Shown: positions 44,241 through 57,027, counted from the first letter of the stretch. The stretch: DNA of 64,000 nucleotides from Plicaturopsis crispa FD-325 SS-3 (GCA_000827205.1 KN832554.1:1424345-1488344), one strand, 5' to 3'. The notes: generated by a model from the sequence alone, not told the origin. A program made the numbers and translations.

Positions 44241-44770
44241 ATGAACTACACGCCTCGATACGCGCAGCCTTTTACCCTCGAGCAAGCGATCCTCCTCGAC
44301 GTGCCCGTAATTACCGAAGGTCGCCTCCAAGTCTCCGCTACTCTTTCTGTCCAGCCTTGAATGAACGCCACCCGTCTACAGAGATCGCGCGGCTGGAGAA
44401 TTCCTTGGCGCGCCTCAAGAGCACGCAGGAGATGTTGCGGGAGCACCTTTCTATGGAGGAGTCCGAACCAGATCCGGAGCTCTCAGAAGCGCTCGCGGAG
44501 AACGAGCTTGTGATGTGCGTTCTGGCGTCTCCTCCCTCTCTCACCATGTACGCGCGTTCTCAGCATCACGGTCACAGTGGCTCGCAGGAGGAGCGAATAG
44601 GGATACTGAAGATCGCGCTGACGCATAAGGGCATTACGACGAGCGCGCATTATGATACGAGCACACCGCCGCCTACTGCTACGCGACCACCAGCACCTGT
44701 GAACGGTGTGAACGGTGCTAGTGAAACGCATAACGGAACTGAAGACGACGACGAGGGCGTTTACTTGTAG
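44241..44770 (+). CDS. Small coiled-coil protein, Tma17/Adc17-like
   Basis: Three exons, 139 residues or so. The N-terminal half is ITEEIARLENSLARLKSTQE followed by MLREHLSMEESEPDPELSEA, and the next helix is ALAENELVIGSQEERIGILK with ALTHKGI; the tail is Thr/Pro/acidic (TEDDDEGVYL). The helix-acidic linker-helix order with ENE.VI...EERI..L...L...G resembles yeast Tma17/Adc17, a stress-induced assembly chaperone of the proteasome base. The match is by pattern, so this is a tentative call; a prefoldin-like hairpin would look similar. The start at 44241 (MNYTPRYAQPFTLEQAILLD) sits in a CACCATG context. It is 254 bases downstream of the tRNA. Confidence 0.6.
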
Positions 44771-44973
44771 CTTTACATGCCAGCAGGGTATTGTCCGTAT
44801 GTTCTTTGTCTTGTATTTCTCCAAACAAATTGTACGAATTTCTTGAAATCAGGTTTGAAATGCGAACGTGGCAGGGACGCGATCGTCCGCCGCTCGACGT
44901 CATTGCTCGACAATACCATTTTGTTGATATTTTGCGGCGACGATCTGCTTTTCATCCTTCGAAGTGAACCACC

Positions 44974-45800
44974 ATGTCGCCCATCTACATTCCGTCGTTT
45001 TTCCTTGCGATTCCTCGTAACTCTGTCACAGCCGTCGGGCTCCCGCTCGGTCTGGGCATCCTGTGTGGTTCAATGACCGCGAAAGTCGTGCGCGGCGAGT
45101 GGTACAAGGTCCGTGCTTCTGTTATATACCTATGGTAGTCACTGACGGAGTGCTTTAGAGCTTGTACACCCCACCCGGGCGCCCACCCAGACAGGTCTTT
45201 CCCGTCGTCTGGCCGCTGCTTTACATATGTGTGTTTAAGGCTTCATAATGTTTTTGCAAAAGGCTGACACGCGTAATTAGCTATGGGATACGCATCGCAC
45301 GTCGCCGTCAAAGCCCTCGACGCGACTGTTCTCGAGTCTACTCGGTACGTGTGCCCACAGAATTTTACGCGTCTTCCACTGCGATATTGATGCCAATTGA
45401 TCAGTTCCAAACTCTCGCTGGGCATCGCGTTGTATTACGCCCAGTTAGGCATGAATTGCCTTTGGTCGCCTCTATTCTTCGGCGCGCGCGAAGTACGCAG
45501 TCCATCCTACGTCCAGTATGTATCATCGGCACTGATTAATCGTCAACAGATTGGATGGGCCTTCGTCGATAGCATCGCTCTCGCTGGAACCACGTTCTAC
45601 ATGACCGTACGTTCATGCCACCTTCACCTTGTACAGATACTAATACTCTGCGCTCGCGACAGAGCATTCTGAATAAACCGACCGCGTCCCAGACGACTTA
45701 CGCGCTCTTGCCGTACTGCGCGTGGCTCTCGTACGCGACGTACCTCAACGGAGGCATCTGGTGGTTGAACCGTGGTCGCAGGTCGCTGAAGAAGTTGTAA
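44974..45800 (+). CDS. tspO: TspO/MBR family protein (TSPO, translocator-like)
   Basis: Five-helix outer membrane or mitochondrial protein that binds porphyrins and cholesterol in other organisms; its function in fungi is little known. Six exons. Characteristic blocks: GEWYKSLYTPPGRPPRQVFP with VWPLLYISMGYASHV (the W-x2-L-x-PP-R and VWP motifs), LGIALYYAQLGMNCLWSPLF, IGWAFVDSIALAGTTFYMT, LLPYCAWLSYATYLNGGIWW with LNR. Hydrophobic helices alternate as expected. The start at 44974 (MSPIYIPSFFLAIPRNSVTA) precedes helix 1. About 190 residues, near the family length. All introns are GT-AG. Confidence 0.9.
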
Positions 45801-46440
45801 GGATGGGGCATTGTTGCTTTGGTATAAGTGCATCGGTTCTAGAGTGTACAAACATGTGATGAAACAATGCGGTCGGAGCAAGCCATATGCATTGCGCCCC
45901 TCTTGTGTTTGACTGTGTCAACATCGCATATGACAACGTGAGATCTGTATGTCTAGTCTCATAACTGGTGTTCTGTCTTGCTACGGTACCGTATTGCAAT
46001 TGGAGGAGACGGGAGCAGGTTTGGAGCAAGGTGCCAATGCCGCGAATTCGAAGCCACGTGGGACGGAGGTAAAAAGGAACCAAGTTGAAATCAGCGAAAT
46101 TGCCTCACTGCGACGACCGGCTTAACTTGGCTTCAACCACAAAAACTATACACTGGCACGAAAGCTTTATAGCTCGCAATCGTCGACAATGTGTACCCTA
46201 AAGCTTAGAACAAGCCCTTGTACTGCTACAATATAACGCCCAAGATGGACAACAAAAATCTGGGCAGGACAGAGAACAATGGCGGCCTCGCGGTCGAGGA
46301 AGCACAGGAGCACATTGTTACCGTCCGGGCCCTTTGAGTAAGTAGACGTTACCGACCACTATATATACCCCCGTCTACATGTTTGCAATGCCCCATATTT
46401 CTCTTGTTTCTCCTCTACATCCTCCTCCGCTCCTTAGACA
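45801..46440. other. Intergenic region, promoter of the GH16 gene
   Basis: 640 bases between tandem genes. It contains the TSPO 3' UTR and the GH16 promoter with a TATA box at 46360-46367. No other gene or repeat is seen. Confidence 0.5.
46360..46367 (+). promoter_or_regulatory. TATA box of the GH16 gene
   Basis: TATATATA, 74-81 bases before the ATG at 46441, followed by a C-rich CCCCCGTCTACA tract and CT-rich leader. Spacing suits a TATA-driven secreted-enzyme gene. Confidence 0.5.
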
Positions 46441-47816
46441 ATGCCCCGTCTCTCCCTCCTCGCCGCCGCCATACTCCCGCTCGCTGTGCTCGGCGGGAAC
46501 CAGCACCACGGTTCCGCCCGCAGGCACTCTAGCATCCACGCAGCGCGCGGACCAGCGTACACACAGACCGACTACTACAAGGGCAACGACTTCCTCACGT
46601 CAGTGGTCTTCGGCGCGTCGTGGAGTGTCCTGTGGTACTGACAGACGCGACAGTGAATGGGATTTCTTCTCTGGGAGCGACCCGACGAACGGTGTCGTCA
46701 ACTACCTCACTAAGGACGACGCCGTCAAGAAGGGCCTCGCGTATGTGCAGTCGGACAACACCACTGTCCTTGCTGTCGACTCTACCACGCAGCTTAGTCC
46801 CGGTCAGAATCGCGATTCGTGAGTGCCTTTCGTGACAGCCTCTGCCAGACCCAGTATTGACAGCGGTATATGCTGGCAGTGTCCGTATCGCTACCAAGAA
46901 GAAGTACAGCGGTGGATTGTTCATCGCGGACTTCTGGGCAGCCGCTACTGGTTGCGGTACTTGGCCCGCGTACTGGTCGGTTGTAAGTCGAATCGCCGAC
47001 AACTATCTTTTGTGCATGATCCTCAATGTCTTGATTATCTGCAGGGACCTACATGGCCTGATGCTGGCGTAAGTCCTCTCTGTTCGTGACCATCTTCGTC
47101 GCTGACTTTCTGTTCCAGGAAATCGACATCATGGAAGGTGTCAACGGCCACGGCACGAACCAAATGACCCTCCACACCGGCGATGGCTGCACCCTCGACA
47201 ACAACACCATCAACCAGGCCAACGCGAACGGGAACGGCGGCAACCAGCTCTTCACCGCGAACATCCTCGGCACGCAGTGCCGCAGCTCGGACGGCGCGAA
47301 CGCCGGCTGCGCGTTCCTCGACACGGATGCGCGCAGCTTCGGGCCCGCGTTCAACCAGGCCGGCGGGGGCGTGTACGCGCATCTGTGGGACGACTCCGGC
47401 ATCAAGATCTGGCACTTTGCGCGCGCGGAGATACCGCAGGACATCACCGCCGGCAACCCGAACCCCGCGTCGTGGCCGACGCCGGCGGCGAACTGGCGCT
47501 CGGCGACGTGCGACATGCAGAGCCACTTCCACGACCACACGCTAACTATCGACACCACCCTGTGCGGCGGGTGGGGCGAATGTATGTCTCCTTTTACTGG
47601 CGTATAGGTTGATGTTGACTGAGCGTTATTTTATAGCTGCGTACAGCCAGTCCACCTGCCCGGGCACCTGCGCTCAGGCCGTCGCGGATCCCAACAACTT
47701 CGTTGGTATGTGTTCCTGTTGTCCTTACGCCGCCATATCGTCGCTGACCCCCCATTGTAGACGCCAAATGGAAGATCAACTACGTCGCCGTCTACAACGG
47801 CGTCACCTCCAACTAA
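46441..47816 (+). CDS. Secreted glycoside hydrolase family 16 (endo-1,3(4)-beta-glucanase-like)
   Basis: Cleaves beta-1,3/1,4-glucan of cell walls outside the cell; exact specificity is unresolved. A signal peptide (MPRLSLLAAAILPLAVLGG) starts at 46441. Then EWDFFSGSDPTNGVVNYLTK, SGGLFIADFWAAATGCGTWP, and the catalytic region GEIDIMEGVNGHGTNQMTLH (E-x-D-x-x-E). Later: NQAGGGVYAHLWDDSGIKIW, FARAEIPQDITAGNPNPASW, CDMQSHFHDHTLTIDTTLCG and a C-terminus AKWKINYVAVYNGVTSN. Cys residues are frequent, as in secreted GH16 proteins. Six or so exons, ~320 residues. GC content rises to very high values in the third quarter, and C-ending codons dominate, consistent with strong expression. Confidence 0.92.
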
Positions 47817-48428
47817 TCCAGCGTCCCTCACCATCTTACGAACCATCATCATCAACACACAGCACATCAACAGCACCTTCACTGTACCTAATACACACAC
47901 ACCAGCATCCTAGAGGCCTTTCTGCACATGCACATTTACGCCCGTCACGCCATATACTACTCGCCGACGCCTACGCGTCGGCTTATTCGTGTTGCTTATG
48001 CACTACACGCTGGATCCGCGGCTGGTACTGATCTATTTAATCGCTACTTACTCACTGTGTATCCTTCAAATTTTCGGTGTTTGTTCTCTGGGTGGTTAAG
48101 GGGCATCGGTGCCCATTGCGAGGTGCAATTGGTTTGCTTGTCGCATCTATACTCATTATCACTGGGATTCGGAATTCAATGTGGTTTGGAATGAAGATTT
48201 TGCATTAAAAAAGGACTAGATGCGTATCGGCTACGGGCAAGCTACGAGAGTGCAGGTATGACATGGGCTTTGGTATTTACAGAGGAAAACAGGGGACAGC
48301 ACTAAAGCAGTTATGAAGATGGAGTAGTGAAAAGGGTGACAAGACGGTCCACGGGAGTGACGATACAGGGTGGATTGCAATGAGACAGCAGAATACAGAG
48401 CAAGAAATTTGGAACAACAGCTATACGT
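47817..48428. other. Convergent intergenic region
   Basis: 3' spacer between GH16 (+) and Argonaute (-), about 610 bases. No gene or repeat stands out. Confidence 0.45.
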
Positions 48429-51400
48429 TCACGAAAAGTACATCAGGCGCTCCATGTTCTTGTGGAGAGGCTTGAAGTTGCGGCGGTAGCTCTCAAGGTT
48501 GGCGTTTGCCTGCGACGAGTCCATGTTGGTCGTCTGGCCCTCCTCGTTTTCGAACGCGAAGCCCTCTGTGCCGCCGGACGGGTCGTAGTGGTTCTTTGCG
48601 CGGGTACAAACAATGTCGGCGTCTGCGACAAACGAATCAGTTTGTAGACACGACGGATGGCGGGGATGGACGTACAGTACACGGGTGCGGGAATGGAGAC
48701 AGAGCGCGTCGCGCGAGCATAGACGTGGCATAACGCGAACGAGAGGGACTGCAGACCGTCCGGACTAGAATGCAAATGCGCAGTCAATACACAGAAACGA
48801 GACACAAACGGAGTGTGACGCACGTGAAATTGTTATCATCATAGAGGACGTTGTAGTGAGCAGGCCTTCACAGACTCGGACATTAGCAACCCACGGGGTG
48901 ATGAGGGGGGTAAGAGATCAAACCTGCTTGTGCCGAGCAATCCTCCGTGACTTTGGAGGTAGAAGTCGAATTCAACCGGGCTGGTGACCCCTTGGTCGAC
49001 GACGGTTCCAGCTGGCAGGTTGCCGGACTTGTCCTTGTCGCGAGGGTCTCCCTTCTCGGCGTCGTGGAAGAACCGAACGTGATGACGCTAAGAATGTGCA
49101 TCAGCATCTGGTAGTCTGTCCTCGGGATAACATGTTTACCTTCCCCACGACGATGAATGTGATCGTCGGGTTGATCTTCAGCGTGCGGCACGCAGCTGTA
49201 GTAATCACCGTTAATACAGAGGTTGCTCGTCCATCATAGCACATAATTTACCTTCCAGTAGAGGAAGCTCTGGAGACACAAGACGAGTGATCAGAAATAC
49301 ATACGGCTATATAAGCCCATGATAGAACACACACCTTGCTCAAGTACATGCTTGAATTGTCCTTCCGAGACACCGTCTGCAGCGAATGATTAGATAGAAC
49401 CCACAGATGCACCAAGTGAACGAACCTCTGTAGAATATGATGCGCTTCGGCTCCGGGTTAGGCTTCTTTTCCCGGTTTTTCCTGTAGTCGATGTACATCC
49501 TTAGGACGTGCTGTAGGGACGTAAATACCGACAACGAATGCATCGTAGCTATACCACGCTCACCTCGCTCATGGACTGTAGGTCCGCAATCATTTCTTGA
49601 CGCGATGTTTGCACCCGGCTTTGGGCGATGTATTTCGCCGTGTCGGAGTCAACGTTCGCGACCAACGAGGTAAACGATGGGCGTCCGTCAGATCCCGGGG
49701 CAGGATGGATGACGTCGGCACCTGGAACATTGGAGTCAAATTCCATCCTATCCTATTAGTTACCGCAGTCATAGATCTTACCCATGACGATCGTAGGGTT
49801 GCGAGGGTCGGTGAGAACAGCCACCGACTGAGGGTCGGGTATCGAGTTGATACCACCCAGCTTTACATTGATTCTTTACAGGTATGTTCAGTGTACAAAA
49901 TAGGCTCAGGAAAGGGCTACGACTCACTTGAGGCATACGTTAGCGTAGTATTGGGGCTTAGCGCGGAAGGCCTTCGAGCTCTTGAGGCACTGCGTTGCGA
50001 CTCCAGTCTGTTTCGAATTATCAGTTTCCTACTAGTGGCCGATCACTTGGACACATAGCATGCTCACCATGATGTCTCCGAAGCTGAGGTGATGGAGGTT
50101 TGATAAGCGTGGAACGAGCGACAGCATAGGTCATGACTCACTGCTTGACGGCGGTGTAGATATCGTTTCCGCCCTCCGGGAGGATGACGACGATCAAGGT
50201 CGGGAGCTCCTTGAACTTCTGCATGCATTCCCCTCCGAGCCGGCGTAGTTGCTGCGCACAATTTAGAGTAGCTAACACACACGAAACACCGTGTACACTC
50301 ACCTCGTCGATTCGGCCTTGCCCGTTGTGCCACTGAACAATGTACTGAGGACTTTTGACGGTTATGCCTGGGATGTCCGTGTCAGAGATGATAAGGATGT
50401 ACGAATAAAACACTTCTTACCGACGTCTTTGCACGATGCAAGGAGCCCGTTGATCATGTCGTCGACTTGAGTCGCACCGAAACGGTTCTGTCGTTCGTAG
50501 ACAGCAACTGCGATTCGGTTTATGTTGGCCGGGCTGATGAACTTCTTGTCCACCCTGCGAAAAACTTCGTTAAAATATGCGAAGGCTATCTTGACAGTAG
50601 AAACTGACATGTTCCAGGCACCGTCTCGCGGGACCTTCATAAAAAGGAATAAGTCAGAAACACACGAGTGTATGGTATAGTACGCGATGCTTACAATCGT
50701 AGGCATCTTGCTCTGAGGGCTGTAGCGCAGCTTCGGGGCAGGCAAAATGCGCGCCGGGATGCGCATCGCAGATTGCGACTGGAGACCCAGACCGAAGCCG
50801 CGTACGTACTCCGATTGACCGTACGCGAGGACCTAGTGGCACGCGTAAGTGTATGATAAAACCGTAGACTTGATAGACCATACCTCGAGTCCCCGTTCTA
50901 TGCTTTCGAGGCGTTCGTTTGGCTTTTTGGTCGCGAACTCCAAGACGTCCTTGGTCTTCTCGGCCGGGACCTGCTTGCGCATGATCTGTCCTTTGGGGAC
51001 CCAGCACCGCTCGAGGGGTATCAGGGCACCTGAGCCCACCTGGGTCTACTGTCAGAAAGAAGATGTTTATGGTGAAGGGAAATCATACTTCGACGCAAGG
51101 TAGCTTCGGGAACCTCAGTGGCTTGTTAAGTGTTCGTTGGAAGTACGCCGCGACTGTCATTGACGGTCCGTCGCGCATTGTAAATGTTAGATCCGCTGCA
51201 CCCTGGGGAGACAGCTTCTTGACGACACGAGGGGCATCAGTCTCTTGAGTAGGCCCGACCATTGTGATCCTGATACCGGCGATGAATCTAGTTAGAAGCA
51301 TTAGGATTACGAAACAATTTTAGGCAGGATACATGAGGACTTACCGTTGCAAATTCATCCTCTCACGAGGAGGAAGATTTGCTAGTCGGTTCGGGTCATT

Positions 51401-52571
51401 TCCAAGTTTCAAATATTCGAGGCATATGCTGAGAAGATACGTGTTCTTGAACATGGTACCCGTCGAGATATCGACGTTTATGAGCATCCTGTCTCTCCCA
51501 GGGCGTACCGATTGGAAATATCCTCGCCATAGTATCATGCCCATTCCGATGTCCTTCGTTTCCCGGTCTGTGAAAAACGAACGGACATTGAATGGCCACA
51601 CTAAGGTTGGGGCCATCCGAATGATGACGTTCAAAGCCTTCAAGATGCCGTAAGAAATAGTGAACTTATATCCCGAGGGGTAACATACCGTGATAGCAGT
51701 CAAAACATTGTTGTCGTGAGATTGCTGGCCCTTGATAAACCGATGCAATACCCTGTGCACATGATTGATTAGCGGGAGAAATGCATGCAAAACAGCAAGT
51801 GACTGACTCGGGGTTTATCTCGGCCACCTTTGTAAGGCGAACCTTGTATGTCTTCGGCTCTTTACCAGCAGGTGCTCCTCGGCTAGCTAACGGAACAGTG
51901 AACTAGGAAAAGTATTAGCACAAAAAATGTACGTGGGTTGTGATGCTTTATCCTCACTTCTTGCGATTTCGCGCCGCCCTCAAAAGGTAGCTCGCGCGAC
52001 GCGATCACGTTCTTGCGACCATCGTACGCAACGCGAGGAGTAAATATTCCTGGTGCGACCACCTCCTGAAGCCTTGTGATGATCTCAAGGTTGAGCTTCG
52101 CGGGTAGCACCTTTTCGGAAGGTGATATTACTAGAATCCGCATGTCAGATGTATGACCTCGTATCAGCTCTTCAATGGTACACACCGACTGTTCATAGCA
52201 CATTGTAAATGAGATCCCCCCGTCACAGAAAATAATTCAACATGGTACGAACCGTCATAATGATGCATGATAGCTTCGGGTATCGTGGTTTCAAACGAGT
52301 TGGTCTATTACTTCTCTCAGTAAACTAGTAATACAGACCGCGTGAACCCATATGTTACCTTCACCGTAATCGCTTTGCCTTGCTTGCCGTAAGACGGCCG
52401 CTTGACGCCTACGGTGTCGACATGGGAGGGGATGCCCGCGTCGCCACTTGTAGAGCTGGGTGCCGGACCTCCTAGTAGTGCAGGCCCGCCTCCACCGCGA
52501 GGCGCAGCCCCGCGCTGGCCTCCGCGTCCACGTCCGCGAGCGCTGCCGCTTGGAGCGACTCGAGGAGGCAT
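48429..52571 (-). CDS. ago: Argonaute (RNA-silencing effector)
   Basis: Binds small RNAs and silences matching transcripts; fungal members act in quelling-type silencing. About fifteen exons, ~950 residues. Gly/Arg-rich start ([19 protein letters not shown]), then N/linker domain ([40 protein letters not shown]), PAZ-proximal block ([35 protein letters not shown]), MID-like [20 protein letters not shown], and [41 protein letters not shown] (D), [12 protein letters not shown] (E), [13 protein letters not shown] (D), [13 protein letters not shown] (H). The complete D-E-D-H set suggests slicing ability. The start at 52571 (MPPRVAPSG) is the first Met before the RG-rich stretch. The tail ends NMERLMYFS. 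All introns examined are GT-AG. Confidence 0.94.
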
Positions 52572-53386
52572 TCAGTCAAGGATAAGACACGAGAAAGAGA
52601 AAAGCAGGCAGTGGCGGGGAGAGAGAAAAAACAAATGGCACAGGTCAATCGATGGATCGAAGACAAAGTAATATAAAGACCAGCCCGACTGCCTAATCTA
52701 ACCGAGCGCCTCGAGGTCAGCTGCGCCGCATTGCTCTTTCTTCCTTTCTCTCTCTTCCTCAGACTCTGACTGTGATATGCCGCAGTTGCGCAGCTACTTT
52801 TCTTGACACGCTCATCCAAAACTCTACCTGCGCATGCACCGGACCGAGACTCTCCTGGGCTCTCCGAGGTAAATGCGACGCGCTTTGCATTGGCACCAAT
52901 CAAATTAATCAAAGCTCGTCGAGTAGTACTTGGGCTGCGCTTAGAAGGATTCCAGTGATTTGGTTGGGATATACCTTGTGACAGTGAGTCTATCTTATGC
53001 CAGGAATGCACAGCACTCATCGGATGTCACCGTCAGGAACTTAGGCTATCTAGATTCTATGTAATTGCACGAGTGGTAAAGATTGTCATATACCAGGCGC
53101 GTGTGGGGCACGCTCACGCTCGCCGAGACAAACGCGTCAAGGGCCTGCGCATGGCCGTTTCAGCGTGTGCAATGACTGCCCGAATCTATGTCAGAATGCT
53201 CCGGGTACGTGCACGTCCTCTTGTCTCGTCCGTCAAGGCCTTCTGTACGGTCGCCGTCGCCGCTGCCGCTGGCCCAACTCGTACGGGAACCCAAGCGACC
53301 ACGATATTTCTCTCTTTTATTCTTTTTGGGCTGTATCAACTAGCCAGCAGGCTGAGCTGCATTTTCTATACTCTGTTCTCGTCGAC
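52572..53386. other. 815 bp divergent intergenic region
   Basis: Promoter side of both Argonaute and the small disordered gene. Open frames in it overlap no motif. A CT-rich stretch (TTTCTCTCTCTTCCTC, near 52745) lies on the Argonaute side. Confidence 0.45.
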
Positions 53387-54318
53387 ATGTCTCCCCAACC
53401 GAGCCACAAGAGCATGAGCTATCGGAAACCAGTTCCCAAATATATTCCCTCACCACCACCTTCTCCTCCCTCCTCACCATCCTTCGATGTAAAGATGCCT
53501 TCATCACTGGACTATATGGTAAGAAGGCCACCAGTGGCGTGCAATGCCTTCCGTATATCTCAATGCTCATAAACCGTTTCAGCTACCATCGGAGTGGCGA
53601 GATATACTTGAGAGAGCGCTTTCTAGAGATAGCTGGACGCGAAGGAGTATCACCGTGGACGACGGCATCGCCGCACGGCCCATTTCTTATGCGTGCGGCA
53701 GTACATACCAACCTACGGCACCCTCAGTCGTTACACAGCCAAATCGCAAACGGACGCTCTCTCAGGTTAGCGAAAGCGTCACTCGTCGCAATCAATACTG
53801 ACCACCCTTTAGGTTACTCGCTCACCTTCACCCCCGATGCCCGTGCATTACAAGCGGCGGCGTCCTGACGATGTAAGATTGTCTCTCCCCTTCTTCATAC
53901 CCGGCTACATAGTACGTGGGGAACCATAGGGTGCAGCATACTGAAGGGTCAAACCATCGTCTCGCAGATTTATCCCGATCTCATTTCCAAGCAGGGCGGC
54001 CCTCACTCCCGCTGTCATACTCCCATCGAGCCTCGCCTTAGCATCAGCATGCGTGGTGTATCCACCTCTACGGGCGGCCATCCTGAGAAGACACGGCCCG
54101 ATGCCAGCTCGGAGTCGATTTCGTCCTGGTGCCTTTCGCTCGCTGGCAGTCGCAGTACAGTCTCCGACCTGCCAGCCCTCCCTTCATACAACGTGCCGCA
54201 AGATACAGCTCACAGGTATCTTTCCAAGGCGCGGGAAATCCGGGGACGCATTGGTACTTGGCTGAGGCTGTTCGCCGCAAAGACGAGACTGCTGGTCGAG
54301 ACAATATTTTCCGCTTAA
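53387..54318 (+). CDS. Small, mostly disordered protein of unknown function
   Basis: Four exons give about 230 residues. The first is Pro/Ser-rich (YIPSPPPSPPSSPSF); the second has an amphipathic stretch PSEWRDILERALSRDSWTRR; then a basic HYKRRRPDD and, after a 98-base intron, IYPDLISKQGGPHSRC and a Ser/Thr-rich end with RYLSKAREIRGRIGTWLRLF. I do not recognise the family and no domain is visible. Splice borders are GT-AG and the frame is consistent across all joins, which supports a gene. The start at 53387 is a CGACATG context. Confidence 0.5.
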
Positions 54319-54663
54319 TGTTCCATGGACTCGGGGGTCAGACAATCATACAAAATGTCTTTTTACCTTACACCAAGCTGTGCTATTTTCGTGTTGTATC
54401 GCTTTACTTTGGCATCCTACATACCTGTATTTTATTTATGACCCAATCGCAGCAAAGGACTTTGTACTTCAACGCGCGTCAAGTTGCATGTGTTACGTTC
54501 GGACACCTAACATTCTTTCACCCCGACCACACCTATCGCCGCTCACCGCAAGGACTTCTCTATACCCTTGGAAGCAATGAAACTTTGAAGACGTGCTCTA
54601 CATTGCACCACTCGTACACGCGGGGCCACCGACATTGCAACGGTCTGCGAAATCCCCCGTTGG
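54319..54663. other. Intergenic spacer before the carrier gene
   Basis: 345 bases between tandem plus-strand genes; holds the carrier promoter. Nothing else is recognised. Confidence 0.4.
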
Positions 54664-57027
54664 ATGGAGCAACCGATTAACAGGAAACGTCCTAGCGGGC
54701 GGGAAATATACGACTCCGTTTTATCCGGCGCTAGGGAACGCCCATTCATACCCAGGCTACCATCGGACCCTCCACCACAGCTGCCGCTAGCTTATGGTCT
54801 GCACGAATTTCGCGAAAGGGAGGGCAGGGAGGCACGCGAACGGCGCCTACACGAACTATGGAAATGCCTACCGAAACCGACCCACCGTGGGTCGGATCCC
54901 AGCGCGATTCCAAAGGCCGTACCTCCAGCGGGCGAATCTTCACTGACGCCCGAGCAGGCGCAAATACTCAAGAATATGTACGACAACGAGTTGCTGGGTA
55001 GCTGTGGTGAAAACTCGGCGGGGTCACCGCCCGGACATATTGGATGGAAAGAGTTCAGACGATACGCTGAAGCAAAAGAAGTCGGTGCGTGTTTCCAGAA
55101 AGCTCAGCTGCTAGACGGACCCGTCAATGATTATAATTATACGCGTAGAGCTATGGTCTTTATTCCATGACGAACTTGACTTGGACGGGAATGGTCACCT
55201 TGATGCCGACGAGCTTGCTCTCGCGTTGAGCAAAGCTGGTCCGTCGTGGCGAATCTCGTCTTGTTTATAGCACTGACTTTCTTATAAGGCGTAACTCTGG
55301 AGCCTTCGACGTTAACGGAATTTATGTCCTTTCTGACCTCCTCACCCCACTCACATGCCGTCAACTTTATCGAATTTCGCGACTTCCTTCTCCTACTTCC
55401 CCGGAAGATATCTGCAGCCGAGATATATCGGTACTATGAGATGAAGAGGTTCATGGGTGATGACGGGAGGGGTGCTGCCCGTGTCAACATGGAAGGTCGG
55501 TTCTATTCCTCGTGCCTACTTTATAAAGTCTGACTAGCGACCCATTTGCAAGGCGACGTCAGCCTTAGTGCCGAGGATGTACCGCCGACCGCGGCACCGC
55601 ACAAATTTCCGTATCCTGATCAGTCGACACCTGGAGCAGTGAGCACTGGGCCAGACCTGGACCCGGATGAGGAGTTTGAGGACGAATTTGAAGAGGACGA
55701 GGAGGAAGATGACCGACATAGCTGGCTGGATGGTAACACTGCTGTCAAGTTTCTTTCTGCCGGGGGAATCGCAGGCGCAGGTTCGTCTCAATTAATCTAA
55801 TGTATACTCCAAATTAATCTGGTTGCGCCTCCAGTATCCCGAACATGTACCGCGCCATTTGACCGCCTAAAGATATTTCTAATAACCCGGCCCCCGGATC
55901 TTGGTGGGGCGGCGCTTGGTCCAAAACCAAGCGTACACGGAATCAAGACCATTGCGAATGCTGTAGTGCGCATCTACAGCGAAGGCGGTGTGCTAGCGTT
56001 CTGGACGGGAAACGGCCTTTCAGTCGCGAAAATATTTCCTGAGTCCGCTATCAAGTTTATGACATACGAGTCCTCCGTCAGTCTATCATTATTTTTCGCT
56101 GCATGCTTGCAGTACACTTACGATTCCCATCTATGATCGTAGAAACGGATGTTCGCTCAGTATTGGGACAAGGTTGATGACCCACGAGATATCAGTGGCG
56201 TTTCGCGGTTTCTGTCCGGAGGCATGGGTGGTATATGCAGTCAACTCAGTACGCTCTTACTACCGTTTTTTCTTCTCACTGCTAACATCGTAATTTAGGT
56301 ATATACCCGATCGAGACACTGAAGGCAGGTCGAACGTCCTTTTGAGTGAATCCATCTAACTGATAAACCATAGACGCAAATGATGAGCAATACTGGGGAC
56401 CAGAAACGGACGCTCGTCGCGGCAGCCCGACATTTATGGAGAATGGGAGGATTCCGTGCGTACTATCGTGGATTGCAGATAGGCCTTGTTGGCGTGTTCC
56501 CGTCAGTCTCTTGTTAGCTTCTAAATGCAAAGGAGCGCTGACGATGCCATAGGTATTCTGCAATCGACATGTCAACCTTCGAAGCACTGAAGCTCGCATA
56601 TCTGCGTTCTACAGGTAAAGATGAGCCCGGAGTGATGGCATTACTGTCTTTCGGGAGCGTTTCTGGAAGCGTCGGTGCGACGAGCGTGTATCCGCTCAAT
56701 CTTGTGCGCACACGATTGCAGGCGAGCGGTTCGTCTGGGCACCCGCAACGCTATACAGGCGTTTGGGATGTCGTTTCTACAACGTACGCTCGTGACGGAT
56801 GGCGCGGATTTTACCGCGGCTTGTTTCCGACATTGGCAAAGGTGCGAAGGCTCTATGATGACCAATTTCTAGGGCTGTTACTGATCTATCGGTGCATAGG
56901 TGGTGCCGGCTGTATCGATATCTTATGTGGTTTATGAACATAGTAAACGCAGGTGCGTCTCGAACCTCCCTTCGTTGGAAACATGATCCGCTTTCTAACT
57001 GTTCATTTCCTAAGACTTGGTGTATAA
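54664..57027 (+). CDS. EF-hand mitochondrial carrier (SCaMC / Sal1-like ATP-Mg/Pi carrier)
   Basis: Inner-membrane exchanger of ATP-Mg for phosphate, regulated by calcium, probable but not proven here. About ten exons, ~580 residues. N-terminal regulatory half: SLTPEQAQILKNMYDNELLG (helix), FHDELDLDGNGHLDADELAL (EF-hand loop D-x-D-x-N-G), and FIEFRDFLLLLPRKISAAEI. A strongly acidic linker (EEFEDEFEEDEEEDDRH) follows. Carrier half: FLSAGGIAGAVSRTCTAPFD (P-x-D-x-x of repeat 1), EGGVLAFWTGNGLSVAKIFP, SGGMGGICSQLSIYPIETLK (repeat 2), YYRGLQIGLVGVFPYSAIDM, GSVGATSVYPLNLVRTRLQA (repeat 3), WRGFYRGLFPTLAKVVPAVS and an end SKRRLGV at 57027, reached through an intron with a clear CTAAC branch point. 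Without that intron the frame ends at 56986. Start at 54664 chosen as the first Met of the exon. Confidence 0.87.
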
